Origin: Alphaproteobacteria bacterium
GTDB lineage: Bacteria > Pseudomonadota > Alphaproteobacteria > Rhizobiales > GCA-2746425
DNA length: 64,000 bases
Direction: 5' to 3'
Assembly: GCA_024743215.1 (NCBI GenBank)
Contig: JANSWZ010000002.1
Location: forward strand, 434,001 to 498,000
Shown here piece by piece: positions 16,557 to 27,700 of this stretch. How positions within the stretch are numbered: position 1 is the stretch's first letter; each line of letters starts with the position of its first letter. A program made the position numbers and the translations under genes. Below the pieces are notes generated by a model. That model did not search any database and was not told the DNA's origin. It saw only the letters and a program-made list of their open reading frames with translations.

Positions 16557-19124
16557 ATGCACCGCATTGTGCGGGCTGTTGAAAAATACAGCCGCAAATC
16601 ATTCGGGATTCCCGGTCGCCGCTCTTTGCGGCGACGCATTGCATTTTTGTCAACCAGCGCCATTGCCGCTCTTGGAACCTCTGCCCACGTCCTGGCTCAG
16701 GATGCCGCAGCTAAACCCGAAGTCACAATTCAACCGCAAACCCTTTTATTGTTGGTGGCCGCCTTGGCCGGATTGGTCGCTGCAGGTGTTAGCAGTCTGT
16801 TTCTCCTCAAAAACCGACATCGCCACGCGGCTGAAAGGCGCGCTCTGGAAAGCGCACTGGCCGAAGCGCGGCGGGAAGCCGACAGTGCCGAGCGCCTCTT
16901 GCATGCTGATGAGCAACTGACTCTAACCATTCAGCGTGGGCCGGTTGGCACAATTGTCGGGACCAAATTGTTTGGTGCCTTGTCTCTTGGCGATCAGGTT
17001 CTGGAAGAAGCATTGGCAACTGACAGTATACGGTTGCTGCAGTTTGACGATTGGCTTGAACCGGAAGCAGCTGCGGAACTGACTGACGCTGTGCTGGAAC
17101 TGGTCCAGACCGGCAAGGCCTTCAGCCAGGCAGCTCACACACTCAGCGGCGGCATGGTGGAAGTTGTTGGCCGCATTGCAGGCCATGAGCCGATGTTGCG
17201 CTTCCGCACCCTGAGCGATCATTCCATGGAACTGGCAGAGCTAAAAGCCCACCACAAGCTGATGACACGTGATACTGCCGTATTACGCGCCCTTTTGCAG
17301 GCAACACCGATGCCGGTGTGGATGCGTGATGATGTGGGCCGTCTGATCTGGGTCAACCAGGCCTATGCAAGCGCTGTGGATGCATCGGATCCAGAAACAG
17401 CGGTCGCGCAGGATCTTGAATTGCTGGACAGCGATGAGCGCGCCGACATCATCAAGGCACAGCAGGGTGAAAGCGTGACCAGCGGTCGGATGAGCGCAAC
17501 CATGGCCGGACAACGGCGCGTTCTTGAAGTTCTGGATGTGCGGGCAAACCGCGGATCAGCCGGCATAGCCACTGATGTCACGGCTGTGGTGGATGCAGAA
17601 ACAGAACTCAGCCGGATGCTGCAATTTCATGCCCGGACACTGGATCAACTGGCCACACCAGTTGTTGTTTTCGGAACCGATCAGCGTCTGCGGTTTTGCA
17701 ACAGTGCCTATCAAAAACTTTGGGGGCTTGAAGAGTCATTCCTTCAAACCTCACCATTGGAAAGCGAAATTCTGGATAGATTGCGCGAACTGCGCCTGTT
17801 GCAGGAACAATCCGATTTCGGATCCTGGCGGAAGTCCTTCCTGGAACATTACAAATCCATGGAGCCAATCAGCGACTGGTGGCATCTGCCAGATGGGCGC
17901 TCCCTTCATGTCATAACCACGCCGCATCCGCAGGGCGGCATTACCCAGATATTCGAAAACGTCACCGAAGAACTGGATTTGCGCAGCCGTCTGAAGCGCG
18001 TTTCGCAAGTTCAGGGGGAAACGCTGGACCACCTTTCAGAAGGGGTCGCCGTGTTCGCTTCGAATGGACGTCTGCAACTGTCCAATCCGGCCTTCAGTTC
18101 CATATGGCTTTTGGAGGAGGAAGCCGTTGAGCCGGGCCGCCACATCAGCGAGATCGTGGACGCTGCTTTCCTGCACTCTCAGGACTGGACGCAGAATGTG
18201 ACGCAGGACTGGCAGAACATAGCCAATGCGATCACAGGTCTGGAAGACCGGCGCAGCGGGATTTCGGGACAGATATCCTGTGCTCCCGACAAAACTGTTG
18301 AATATGCTCTGGTGCCCCTGCCCGATGGGCTCTCCATGCTGACCTTTGTCGATGTCACCTATTCTGTTCAGGTCAAACAAGCGCTGATCGATCGCAACCA
18401 GGCGCTCGAAGCTGCTGACGCAATCAAGTCCACTTTCATCAAGCATGTTTCCTATGCCCTGCGCGCGCCGCTGACCAATATCATTGGATTTGCCCAATTG
18501 CTGGCGGAACCAAAAATTGGATCTTTGAATGAGAAGCAGGACGATTATGTCGATCACATCCTAACCTCGTCATCATCCCTGATGGCGATTATCAACGACG
18601 TTCTGGATCTGGCGACCGTAGAAGCCGGTATCGTTGAGCTGGAGTTGGGTGAAGTCGATGTCGCGGAAACTGTAGCAGCTGTGATTGAAGCTTCGAAAGA
18701 CCGGGTCAATGAAACCAAGATTCGTCTGATCAAGGAAATTGACAAGAACGCCTCCAGCTTCGTTGGCGATGCAAAACGTGTGCGCCAGGTTTTGTTCAAT
18801 GTGCTTAGCAACGCCATCCGATTCTCTGATCCAGGCTCCGAGGTCAAACTGGCCTGCCGTCTGGAAAAGAACGAGATTGTCTTTGCAATTTCAGATCAGG
18901 GTCCCGGCATCCCGGACAAATATCGCTCGACAGCGTTTGAACCCTTTGAAAGCACAGCGCCATCCGATGGACGTCGCAATGTCGGTCTTGGGCTCTCCAT
19001 CGTCGAAAAATTCATGGGACTGCACAATGGAACCGTGGAACTTGAATCAGAAGAAGGCCAGGGCACAATTGTAACCTGCCGCTTCCCTATTGAGCCGCAG
19101 CCGATTACCCAGGCCGCCGAGTAG
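16557..19124 (+). CDS. divL: DivL-type atypical histidine kinase (cell-cycle regulator)
   Basis: An 855-residue protein with two N-terminal hydrophobic segments (~29-47 and ~62-84), a coiled coil (~86-115), three PAS-like domains (~270-610), a DHp domain and an HATPase domain. The H-box reads FIKHVSYALRAPLTN: the phospho-acceptor His is replaced by Tyr633, the hallmark of DivL. The ATP-binding boxes remain intact (NVLSNAIRFSD, DQGPGIP, NVGLGLSIV). In Caulobacter and relatives DivL senses DivK~P and controls CckA and thereby CtrA. tsaE follows 12 bp downstream, an arrangement I recall from other alphaproteobacteria. Confidence 0.93.
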   Translation: MHRIVRAVEKYSRKSFGIPGRRSLRRRIAFLSTSAIAALGTSAHVLAQDAAAKPEVTIQPQTLLLLVAALAGLVAAGVSSLFLLKNRHRHAAERRALESALAEARREADSAERLLHADEQLTLTIQRGPVGTIVGTKLFGALSLGDQVLEEALATDSIRLLQFDDWLEPEAAAELTDAVLELVQTGKAFSQAAHTLSGGMVEVVGRIAGHEPMLRFRTLSDHSMELAELKAHHKLMTRDTAVLRALLQATPMPVWMRDDVGRLIWVNQAYASAVDASDPETAVAQDLELLDSDERADIIKAQQGESVTSGRMSATMAGQRRVLEVLDVRANRGSAGIATDVTAVVDAETELSRMLQFHARTLDQLATPVVVFGTDQRLRFCNSAYQKLWGLEESFLQTSPLESEILDRLRELRLLQEQSDFGSWRKSFLEHYKSMEPISDWWHLPDGRSLHVITTPHPQGGITQIFENVTEELDLRSRLKRVSQVQGETLDHLSEGVAVFASNGRLQLSNPAFSSIWLLEEEAVEPGRHISEIVDAAFLHSQDWTQNVTQDWQNIANAITGLEDRRSGISGQISCAPDKTVEYALVPLPDGLSMLTFVDVTYSVQVKQALIDRNQALEAADAIKSTFIKHVSYALRAPLTNIIGFAQLLAEPKIGSLNEKQDDYVDHILTSSSSLMAIINDVLDLATVEAGIVELELGEVDVAETVAAVIEASKDRVNETKIRLIKEIDKNASSFVGDAKRVRQVLFNVLSNAIRFSDPGSEVKLACRLEKNEIVFAISDQGPGIPDKYRSTAFEPFESTAPSDGRRNVGLGLSIVEKFMGLHNGTVELESEEGQGTIVTCRFPIEPQPITQAAE

Positions 19125-19136
19125 TCGGCCGTCAGC

Positions 19137-20645
19137 ATGCTGCAGCAAAACCTCATCAAGGTCTTTGACGAAACCCTCTCCAATGAAGCTGCGACACGTC
19201 GCTTTGCGCAGGATGTTGCAGCAGCCATTCTACCCGGTGATCTGATTGCCCTTTATGGTGATCTGGGCGCCGGAAAAACCGCATTCTGCCGGGCACTGAT
19301 CCGCAATCTGGCGGGCGACGAACAGTTGGAAGTTCCAAGCCCGACATTCTCTCTGCTACAGCCATATGAGTTGCGCATTCCGGTTCGGCACTTCGATCTG
19401 TATCGGCTGGCCGATCCGGAAGAACTGGAGGAAATCGGCTTCTTCGATGAGCCTGACACGGCTCTTACCCTTGTTGAATGGCCCATTCGGGCGGGTGATA
19501 TGCTACCAGAGCAGCACCTCATTTTATCCATAGACATAGAGGCTGGAGATGCCAGATCTGTTCAGCTTTCTGTGCCTGAGCCTCACAAAGCCCGGTTCGA
19601 GCGCACATTTGCGGCGCGAAAATTCTTGGCATCTGCTGGTTACGGAGCCGCGATGCGTCGCCATGTTCAGGGGGATGCTTCCCATCGCTCCTATGAACGT
19701 ATTTCCACGCCAGGACAGCCAACAACAATCTTCATGAATGCACCGGAAACGCCTCCGGGGGACATTATAGAAGATGGCAAATCCTATGCCGACCTTGTGC
19801 ACCGTGCCGCTGATACCCGACCATTTTCTGCGATGGCTGACGCCCTTCTGAAACTGGGATTCAGCGCACCTTCAATTCTGTCTTCGGATCATGTTTCAGG
19901 CTTTCTGTTGCTTGAGGATTTTGGCAAGGAAGGCATTGTAGACGCCCATGCTCAGCCAATCGGGGCGCGTTATCTTGCAGCAATTGATGTTCTGGCAGCG
20001 TTGCATGACAAAGGCCCTGCCCTGTCGCAGACAATTGATGGCCCGTACGAGATCCCGACTTTTGATCGCACAGCGTTTTTGACGGAAGTCGCCCTGTTTG
20101 CCGATTGGTACGCGCCCTATTGTGACAAACAATTGCAGGCGCAGGAACAGCAGAGTTTTGTGGCCCACTGGTCTGGCTTGTTTGATGAATTGAAAATGGC
20201 CGAAACCGGTTTCATCTTGCGCGATGTGCATTCCCCCAACCTGATGTGGTTGGCTGAGCGTGAACCGCTGCAACAAATCGGACTGCTAGATTTTCAGGAC
20301 GCCCTTTGGGGACCCCAACTCTATGATCTGGCTTCTTTGGTCTATGATGCGCGCATCACGATTTCAGTAAACTTTCGACAACAGATGCTTGATCGATACC
20401 AGTCCATGCGGAAGACCTCATTTGAGCGCGCTGACTTGGACAAGCACCTTGCGATACTTGGTGCGCAGCGCACCATGAAAATACTCGGTATTTTTGCACG
20501 CCTGGCGTCTCATGACGCAAAAATGTCATACGTTGCCCATATGCCTCGCAATGAAGAATATTTGCGCGAAATGCTGGCACATGAGGCAATGGGCGCAGTC
20601 AGACACTGGTATGAGATCCACCTTGGTAACGGGCAGCGCAATTGA
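19137..20645 (+). CDS. tsaE: TsaE ATPase fused to an AmgK-like sugar phosphotransferase
   Basis: A 502-residue two-domain protein. Residues ~1-150 are TsaE (YjeE), with the Walker A motif YGDLGAGKTAFCRAL, PSPTFSL and the HFDLYRL and VEWP signatures; it supports TsaBD in making the t6A37 tRNA modification. Residues ~165-500 are an aminoglycoside-phosphotransferase fold with the catalytic loop LRDVHSPNLMWL and the metal-binding DFQDALWGPQLYD. This domain resembles AmgK, the anomeric MurNAc/GlcNAc kinase of cell-wall recycling. The next gene encodes a MurU-like nucleotidyltransferase, which supports that role. The fusion is known in Rhizobiales. Confidence 0.92.
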   Translation: MLQQNLIKVFDETLSNEAATRRFAQDVAAAILPGDLIALYGDLGAGKTAFCRALIRNLAGDEQLEVPSPTFSLLQPYELRIPVRHFDLYRLADPEELEEIGFFDEPDTALTLVEWPIRAGDMLPEQHLILSIDIEAGDARSVQLSVPEPHKARFERTFAARKFLASAGYGAAMRRHVQGDASHRSYERISTPGQPTTIFMNAPETPPGDIIEDGKSYADLVHRAADTRPFSAMADALLKLGFSAPSILSSDHVSGFLLLEDFGKEGIVDAHAQPIGARYLAAIDVLAALHDKGPALSQTIDGPYEIPTFDRTAFLTEVALFADWYAPYCDKQLQAQEQQSFVAHWSGLFDELKMAETGFILRDVHSPNLMWLAEREPLQQIGLLDFQDALWGPQLYDLASLVYDARITISVNFRQQMLDRYQSMRKTSFERADLDKHLAILGAQRTMKILGIFARLASHDAKMSYVAHMPRNEEYLREMLAHEAMGAVRHWYEIHLGNGQRN

Positions 20646-20697
20646 TGCCACGCCAAGATCGTGGCAAACTCATCTGCAAATCAGGATTAGCAGACAT

Positions 20698-21489
20698 ATG
20701 AAAAAGACCAAGGCGATTAACGTCATATCATTGGCAAATACCAAGGCACGGCGCGCTGGCGAAATGGCGCGCATCCGCCCTGAAACAGCAATGGTTCTGA
20801 CGGCCGGACTTGGCAAACGCATGCGCCCGCTGACGGCTGTCACGCCCAAACCACTGATCGAAGTGTGCGGCAGGCCGATTGTTGACTATGGTCTGAACCG
20901 GCTGAAAGCAGCGGGTCTTCGCAAAGCCGTGCTGAATGCCCATTACCTTCCGGACCAGATTCACCAATTCGCGGCTCTCTATCCCGGATTGGATATTGCG
21001 ATATCAGACGAAACCGACGCGCTTCTGGACACTGGTGGCGGCACCAAAAAGGCCTTGCCGTTGCTCGGCGACAAGCCTTTTTTTGTGCTCAATGGCGATA
21101 GTTTCTGGATAGAGGGCGCACGGCCCAATCTTTCCTGGCTGTGTGAAAGTTGGGATGATGATGCCATGGATATGCTGCTGCTCCTGTCGCCGACAGTGGG
21201 TGCGGTGGGCTATGAAGGGCCCGGCGATTTTCTGTTCGGGCCGGAAGGGCAATTGGAACGCCGCCCTGAAAAACGCATTGCGCCTTATGTCTATGCCGGC
21301 GGGGCCATTGTTCATCCCCGCGTATTTGACAAGTCTCCTGATGGGGCCTTCTCCTTCAATGTGCTGTTTGATGCCCTGATTGAAGAAGGCCGATTGCATG
21401 GCGTTCGCATGGATGGAACATGGCTCCATGTCGGCACGCCACAAGCTGTGCGGGACGCCGAATACGCCATTGGTGAAAGTGCCGCGTGA
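20698..21489 (+). CDS. murU: MurU-like nucleotidyltransferase (MurNAc-1-phosphate uridylyltransferase)
   Basis: A ~263-residue sugar-phosphate nucleotidyltransferase. The N-terminal signature AMVLTAGLGKRMRPLT and KPLIEVCGRPIVDY bind the nucleotide. VLNGDSFW holds the metal-binding Asp, and the C-terminal part has WLHVGTPQAV. Together with the AmgK domain encoded just upstream it would convert MurNAc to UDP-MurNAc, bypassing de novo synthesis and fosfomycin-sensitive MurA. ATG 20698 is used; ATG 20764 lies closer to the conserved core and is an alternative. The longer upstream frame overlaps tsaE and is unlikely. Its stop overlaps the addB GTG start. Confidence 0.85.
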   Translation: MKKTKAINVISLANTKARRAGEMARIRPETAMVLTAGLGKRMRPLTAVTPKPLIEVCGRPIVDYGLNRLKAAGLRKAVLNAHYLPDQIHQFAALYPGLDIAISDETDALLDTGGGTKKALPLLGDKPFFVLNGDSFWIEGARPNLSWLCESWDDDAMDMLLLLSPTVGAVGYEGPGDFLFGPEGQLERRPEKRIAPYVYAGGAIVHPRVFDKSPDGAFSFNVLFDALIEEGRLHGVRMDGTWLHVGTPQAVRDAEYAIGESAA

Positions 21490-24400
21490 GTGATCAGGGC
21501 CACACACAGTCCATTCGCAAATCGTCTCGCATTGCCACCATTGCCCCACAATATTCGTTTCTGGATACGCTTGTAGAAGCCCTGTTTGACGGCGAACTGG
21601 TTCCCGCCTTCGCTCTTGACGCAAAAGCACTTGCCGAAAACCCTTTCTGTCTTGCCGATGTGACCCTGTTTCTGCCCACCCGGCGGGCAGTGCGTGCCGC
21701 AGAAGATGTGATCGTGCAGGCGGTTGCCCGGCGCAGTGGTGGTGCATCGGCAGCGTTGTTGCCACAAATCCGCGCCATCGGTGATACGGATGAAGCCGAT
21801 CTGATGCTACAGGAAAGCGCAATTGATCCGCTGTCCGCGCTGTCTGATTTGCCGCCGGCAATGCCTGAGTTGGAGCGTCATGTCGCCTTGACAGAAATGG
21901 TCTGGGGCTGGAGCCGCGCTCTGGTCAAGCAGGTGGCCAATATGGAGCCCTATGAGGCTGTCATAGTTCCGGCCAATCCGGCAGATGCTGCCCGGCTCGC
22001 CTCTGACCTGGCGGCCCTTCTGGATGAAGCGGAAAATCACAAAGTTGACTGGAGTCAGCTAAAGACCATGGTTCCAGATGATTTTGCCCGTTATTGGCAA
22101 TTGAGCCTGTCTTTCCTGGAAATCGTAACCAAGGCCTGGCCTCAACATTTGGCAGACCTTGGCCGCGTTGATGCGATGGCCAGGCGTAACAGACTGATTG
22201 AAGCCAAGGCCGATGCACTGTCTCGGAGTTCCGGTGGATCAGGGCCAACCATTGCGGCGGGCTCAACCGGTTCGGTTCCAGCCACTGCACGCTTGCTGAA
22301 AGCGATTGCGCAAATGCCAAATGGCTGTGTGGTTTTGCCGGGTCTGGATTTGGAATTGCACGCCACCGCATGGGCCGCAATTGGTGCAGACGCGGAAGAT
22401 GGCTTCGATCCTGCTGCCCTTGGGCATCCGCAGGCGGCGCTGAAACACACGCTTTCGCATCTCGATGTGACGCGTGACGATGTCCAGAATTTGCAACCAA
22501 AGCTGCAAAAGGGAAATGACGCGCTGTTCCGTTTGGTGAATGAGGCCCTGCGACCTGCAGCGACGACGGATCAATGGTCGCACATTATCAGTGATTTTCC
22601 GCCATCATCTGTCGGTCAAACCCTTTCAGACCTCACTGTCATAGAAGCCCGCACCCCGCAGGAAGAAGCACTTGCCATAGCCGTTTCCATTCGTGAAGCG
22701 CTGGAAGCCGATGGGCAGAGCAGCATTGCATTGGTAACGCCGGACCGATCTCTGGCGCGACGGGTTTCAGTGGAACTGGAGCGGTTTGGCATCAATGCGG
22801 ACGATTCCGCCGGGCAGCCATTATTTGCCACCCCTGCCGGAACCCTTGCGCGACTGATTGCCGAGTCAGCACGCGATGGCACTGCCATTTCAATGCTCGC
22901 ACTGCTGAAGCACCCGCTGTGCGGCCTGGGATTGGCGCGCGCTGAAATTCGCTCTGGCGTGCGCGCTTTGGAGCGGGCCATTCTGCGCGGCCCGGCATTG
23001 CCCTCCGGCAGCGCAAACCTGTCTCACGCCATTTCTGAATTGCGGGGAAAATTATTGGCTGAACCGAAGCAGAGATTACGTGCTTCGCAGGCCAGTCTGT
23101 CTGGAGATGATTGGGAGAGAGCTGAACAGATTGCCCACGCCTCCCAAAAAGCCCTGGAGGATTTTGAACGCCTCTTCACTGACAAAGACAATCGGTTTGC
23201 GTTGGGTGATCTGATTGATGCACATCTGCAAACACTTCAGGCCATCACTGCCGGTGATGATACGGCACCGCAGTTTGCAACGTCCGAAGATGGCACCGCC
23301 CTAATTGGTGCCATGGCGGAATTACGCGATTTGGGGCCGGACGCCCGTACACTGGAAATCGCAGCGTCCGACTATAGTGATCTGCTGCAGGCATTGCTGG
23401 GTGCGCGCCCGGTGCGGCGTCATCGCCCCAATCTGGAAGAAGACACGCGCATCCAGATATTGGGCACCCTGGAAGCGCGCTTGCTGACTGCGGATCATCT
23501 GGTTCTGGGCGGTCTCAATGAAGGAGGCTGGCCATCGGATGGCAAGCTGGACCCTTGGCTCTCGCGCAATATGCGGGCGCAATTGGGTCTTAACCCACCA
23601 GAACAGGCCATTGGATTATCAGCGCATGATTTTGTGCAGCTTGCTTCCAAGCCGAAGGTTGTTTTGACACGATCGCTGCTGCAAGACGGCGCGCCCACAA
23701 AGGCGTCTCGCTGGTTGCAGCGCATAGATGCCATGATCGGTTCCGCCGAAAAGGATGCCCTTTCATCCCGGGGAACGCGCATTTTGCATCTGGCGCGCAA
23801 GCTTGATGCGCCTGCTGATCCAACCGGTCGGTCCGGGTTGCGCCCCTCCCCCAGACCTGCGGTGGAGTTGCGTCCCAAACGACTGTCGGTCACCGAGATT
23901 GAAACACTCATCCGCGACCCTTACGCGATCTATGCAAAGCATGTTCTGAAACTGCCGCCATTTGATGGCATTGGCGAAGTGCCCAACTATGCCAATCGTG
24001 GCAGTCTGCTGCATGACATTCTGCAACAGTTTCTAGAGGCTCGGAGATCAGATTTCGATACGCCGGAAGCGGCTGAGGATTTGAAGCGGATTGCCCAAGG
24101 AGAATTTGAAAAGATTAAGGATTACCCGGACCTTTATGCGCGCTGGCAGACCCGCTTTCAGCGCATTTCAGACTGGTTCCTGAAGTTTGAAACCGACAGG
24201 TCCGACAGGGTTCGTCAGCGACTTACCGAATTATCCGGGTCGCTGGAACTGACCATGCCGCAGTTTCGACTGACAGGCCGGGCCGACCGGATTGACCTTC
24301 TCGAAAATGGTCTGGTTGAAATCATCGATTACAAGACCGGCCAGGTGCCGTCCAAAGCGCAGGTGGAATCCAGCCTGGCACCGCAATTGCCGCTGGAAGC

Positions 24401-24728
24401 TGCCATGATTGCTGCCGGGGCATTTGAAAGTGTCCCGGCGTTGCCATCACAGACCCTGTCTTATGTTCGCCTGTCAGGAAATCGCATTCCCGGCGTTTAT
24501 GCGCCCGTGTGCCAGGATGAAACCGCCGTTGCCGCACTGGCCGATGCAGCCCTTGTGAAGCTCAAAGAATTGATCGCGCATTATGCCCAGCCGGACATCG
24601 GTTATCTGTCACAGGCCCAACCGCAAACCGTGCGTTATGAAGGTGCTTATGACCATTTGGCGCGGGTTGCCGAATGGCGCGGCCAAGATACTGAAGGGCT
24701 GGGCAGCGAAGAGGATGCTGCAGAATGA
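21486..24728 (+). CDS. addB: AddB subunit of the AddAB double-strand-break repair helicase-nuclease
   Basis: A 1080-residue protein with the AddB layout of alphaproteobacteria: a degenerate UvrD-like N-terminus, a long central region and a C-terminal RecB-type nuclease. The nuclease motifs are RGSLLHDILQQFLEAR, GRADRIDLLENG and IIDYKTGQVPSKAQ, with the catalytic Asp-Tyr-Lys. The four Fe-S cysteines of Firmicute AddB are not evident. The complex resects broken ends and loads RecA. GTG 21486 overlaps the murU stop (GTGA), and the stop overlaps the addA start (ATGA), so translation of the three genes is coupled. Confidence 0.93.
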   Translation: MSDQGHTQSIRKSSRIATIAPQYSFLDTLVEALFDGELVPAFALDAKALAENPFCLADVTLFLPTRRAVRAAEDVIVQAVARRSGGASAALLPQIRAIGDTDEADLMLQESAIDPLSALSDLPPAMPELERHVALTEMVWGWSRALVKQVANMEPYEAVIVPANPADAARLASDLAALLDEAENHKVDWSQLKTMVPDDFARYWQLSLSFLEIVTKAWPQHLADLGRVDAMARRNRLIEAKADALSRSSGGSGPTIAAGSTGSVPATARLLKAIAQMPNGCVVLPGLDLELHATAWAAIGADAEDGFDPAALGHPQAALKHTLSHLDVTRDDVQNLQPKLQKGNDALFRLVNEALRPAATTDQWSHIISDFPPSSVGQTLSDLTVIEARTPQEEALAIAVSIREALEADGQSSIALVTPDRSLARRVSVELERFGINADDSAGQPLFATPAGTLARLIAESARDGTAISMLALLKHPLCGLGLARAEIRSGVRALERAILRGPALPSGSANLSHAISELRGKLLAEPKQRLRASQASLSGDDWERAEQIAHASQKALEDFERLFTDKDNRFALGDLIDAHLQTLQAITAGDDTAPQFATSEDGTALIGAMAELRDLGPDARTLEIAASDYSDLLQALLGARPVRRHRPNLEEDTRIQILGTLEARLLTADHLVLGGLNEGGWPSDGKLDPWLSRNMRAQLGLNPPEQAIGLSAHDFVQLASKPKVVLTRSLLQDGAPTKASRWLQRIDAMIGSAEKDALSSRGTRILHLARKLDAPADPTGRSGLRPSPRPAVELRPKRLSVTEIETLIRDPYAIYAKHVLKLPPFDGIGEVPNYANRGSLLHDILQQFLEARRSDFDTPEAAEDLKRIAQGEFEKIKDYPDLYARWQTRFQRISDWFLKFETDRSDRVRQRLTELSGSLELTMPQFRLTGRADRIDLLENGLVEIIDYKTGQVPSKAQVESSLAPQLPLEAAMIAAGAFESVPALPSQTLSYVRLSGNRIPGVYAPVCQDETAVAALADAALVKLKELIAHYAQPDIGYLSQAQPQTVRYEGAYDHLARVAEWRGQDTEGLGSEEDAAE

Positions 24729-27700
24729 GCGCATTGCCCATCCCGCAAGACACACGCCGGCGACAGCGGCAGGCTTCGGATCCAAGCATTTCGGCTTGGG
24801 TCAGCGCCAATGCAGGATCCGGTAAAACCTATGTGTTGTCGCGGCGGGTCATCCGGCTGCTGCTAGCGGGTAATGATCCTTCCACCATTCTGTGTCTGAC
24901 CTTCACAAAAGCCGCTGCCAGTGAGATGTCCAATCGCGTGTTTGCTGAATTGGCGCGCTGGACAGTTTTGGATGACGCGGCGCTCACGCAGGTTTTGGCG
25001 GATTTGGGTGAAGAGCGCGTTCAGGCGCGAACACTCAGCTTTGCCCGGCAATTATTTGCACGCGCGCTGGAAGCGCCCGGTGGCCTGAAAGTCCAGACCA
25101 TTCACGCCTTTTGCGAGCGGCTGTTGCAGCAATTTCCGCTTGAGGCCAATGTGCCGGGCCATTTTGAAGTGGCCGATGATGATCGACAAAAAAACCTGTT
25201 GGACCGAGCCAAGAACATCGTCATGCAGCGCTCAATTGAAGCTGAGGACAGTGATCCCAACAGCGCGCTTCGACATGCGCTGGTTGCGCTGATTGACGCC
25301 AGCGATGATGAGACCATTGATACAGCCGTTGGGGAACTGTTGCGCAAACGGGACGTGTATATTCGCTACATTGCCAGCCGGGAAAACGGGCTTGCCGAGC
25401 ACAGCAAACGATTGAGCGCGGTTCTGGGCCTGTCGCCGGGAGACACAATTGAGCGTCTCGCAAATGACATTGCTGATGGAACGCTCGGCGCTTTCAACCG
25501 TGAACGGTTGGCAGATTTGCAAGAAGCTGCACAAAACAGCGACAAAAAATCAGATCTGGATTTGGCAAACCGTGTCAGTACGGCTCTGGCAACCGAAGGG
25601 AGCGCGGCTCAGATTGAAAAATGGCTTGCCGTCTTTACGACCAATGCAGGGGAGCCGCGCAGTGAAGCACGGTTTCTGACGAAGAATGTGCGCCAGGATT
25701 TCCCTGACCTTTATGACGAAGCTGTTGCGGTTCTGAGATTTGGCGTGCCCGATGTACGCAACAGGCTCAATGCATTGAAGACCTTTGCGGACACATCGGC
25801 ACTTCTGACTTTGGCCGGTGCCATCATCGAGGCCTATCTGGGGTTCAAAAACCAGCTCGGCCTGCTGGACTATGACGATCTGATTGCCAAGACCGAGCGG
25901 CTTCTGGCTGGCTCGGAGGCGGCAATGTGGGTGCAATACAAGCTGGATCGGGGTCTGTCCCACATTCTGGTTGATGAAGCGCAGGATACAAGTCCGGCGC
26001 AATGGCGCGTTGTCACAGCTCTGAGTGAAGCCTTCTTCCATGATGCGGGAAGCGATCATCGCGCCCGTGGCGGACCTGTGCGCACCCTGTTTGCCGTCGG
26101 TGATGAAAAACAATCCATCTATTCGTTTCAGGGAGCTGCTCCCGATGCGTTTGACTATCAAAGGCGCTTTTTCGAACGAAAAGCAGAAGAGGCACAACTG
26201 CCCTGGCACAACATCACCTTGAACCTGTCATTTCGGTCAACCAATGACATTTTGTCAGCAGTGGATGCCGTGTTTGCGCCGGTGGAAATGGCAACCAGCG
26301 TCAGTCGGATGGGGGTCGATCCCCATCAGGCATATCGCGCCAATGCCGCCGGCGAAGTGCGTTTGTGGCCCCTTCTGGAAGAAAGCGACACAGAAACTGC
26401 GGAAGATTGGCGGCGGCCAGTGGACCGTCCGGCAAATGCATTGGAGCAACTTGCTGCAAGAATTGCTGCAGATATCGCGTCGTCCATCCGGAATGAAGGT
26501 TTGCGTGCCGGCAATTTTCTGATCCTTCTGAAAAAGCGCGGCCAGATTATGGGCCTTGTGAACAAGGCGCTGAAAAGTGCAGGACTGCCCGTTGCCGGGA
26601 TGGATCGACTTGCACTCACAGACCACATTGCCGTGCGGGATTTGCTGTGTCTGGCCGATGTCATGCTGCTGCCTGAGGATGATTTGTCGCTCGCCAGCTT
26701 GCTGAAAAGCCCTTTCTTCGATTTTTCAGATGATGATTTGATGGCGCTGGCAACAGCGCGCAGCGGATCGCTTCTTGAAGCCATGCGTGGTTCAGGAGAG
26801 GCCCGTTATCGCTCGGCGTATGATCAGATTGTTCTGTGGCTGAACCGGGTGGACTTTGAAACACCCTATCGGTTCTTCGCCCGTATATTGGCAGCCGATG
26901 GCGGGCGCAGGAAGCTGCTGACGCGGCTTGGCAGTGAAGCGGATGATTTGATCGACGAGTTTCTGGCTCAGGCATTGGATTATGAAACCACAATGACGGC
27001 AGGGCGCGGCGGCTCTGGCCTGCAGGGTTTCAGCCACTGGATCAAACAGAAAAGCGGCGATATCAAACGCCAGATGGATGCCGCTCGTGACGAAGTGCGC
27101 GTGATGACGGTTCATGGTGCCAAAGGTCTGGAATCGCCGATTGTGTATCTGGTTGATGATGGCAGCCAGCCACGTGCCCATGTCCACAGACCCCATATTT
27201 TTGCCCATTGGCCCGAAGGCGCGAAAGGAATGCCCGCTCTCTTCTGGGGGGCACGAGCGAAAAAGGATCAGACCGATTTACAGCGCGAATTGCTGGATGC
27301 AAGCGATATGGACGCTATGGCGGAGTATCGCAGGCTGCTTTATGTCGGCATGACCCGCGCTGAAGACCGACTGATCGTCTGCGGAAAGCAAGGCAAACGG
27401 GCGATGTCGGATGATAATTGGTATCGTCTTGCTGAAGCCACGTTGAAACCGAACATGCGGACGGTTGAAACCGAGGATGGTCAGGTGGACCACTTTCTCT
27501 GGCGCACCTCCGAACCTCAAGCGTCAGAACGTCCGGAACCTGCCAAAATGCAGACAGATGATTTAGGCGGGATTCCAGACTGGCTTTTGACCCCACCGCC
27601 GCCGCCGCCCCCCGTCGCCAAAGCCATGTCACCGTCACGTCTGGATGCAGCACAGGAGCGGGCTGAAGAATTGTCCTGGGAGGAACGCTTTGACGCGCTT

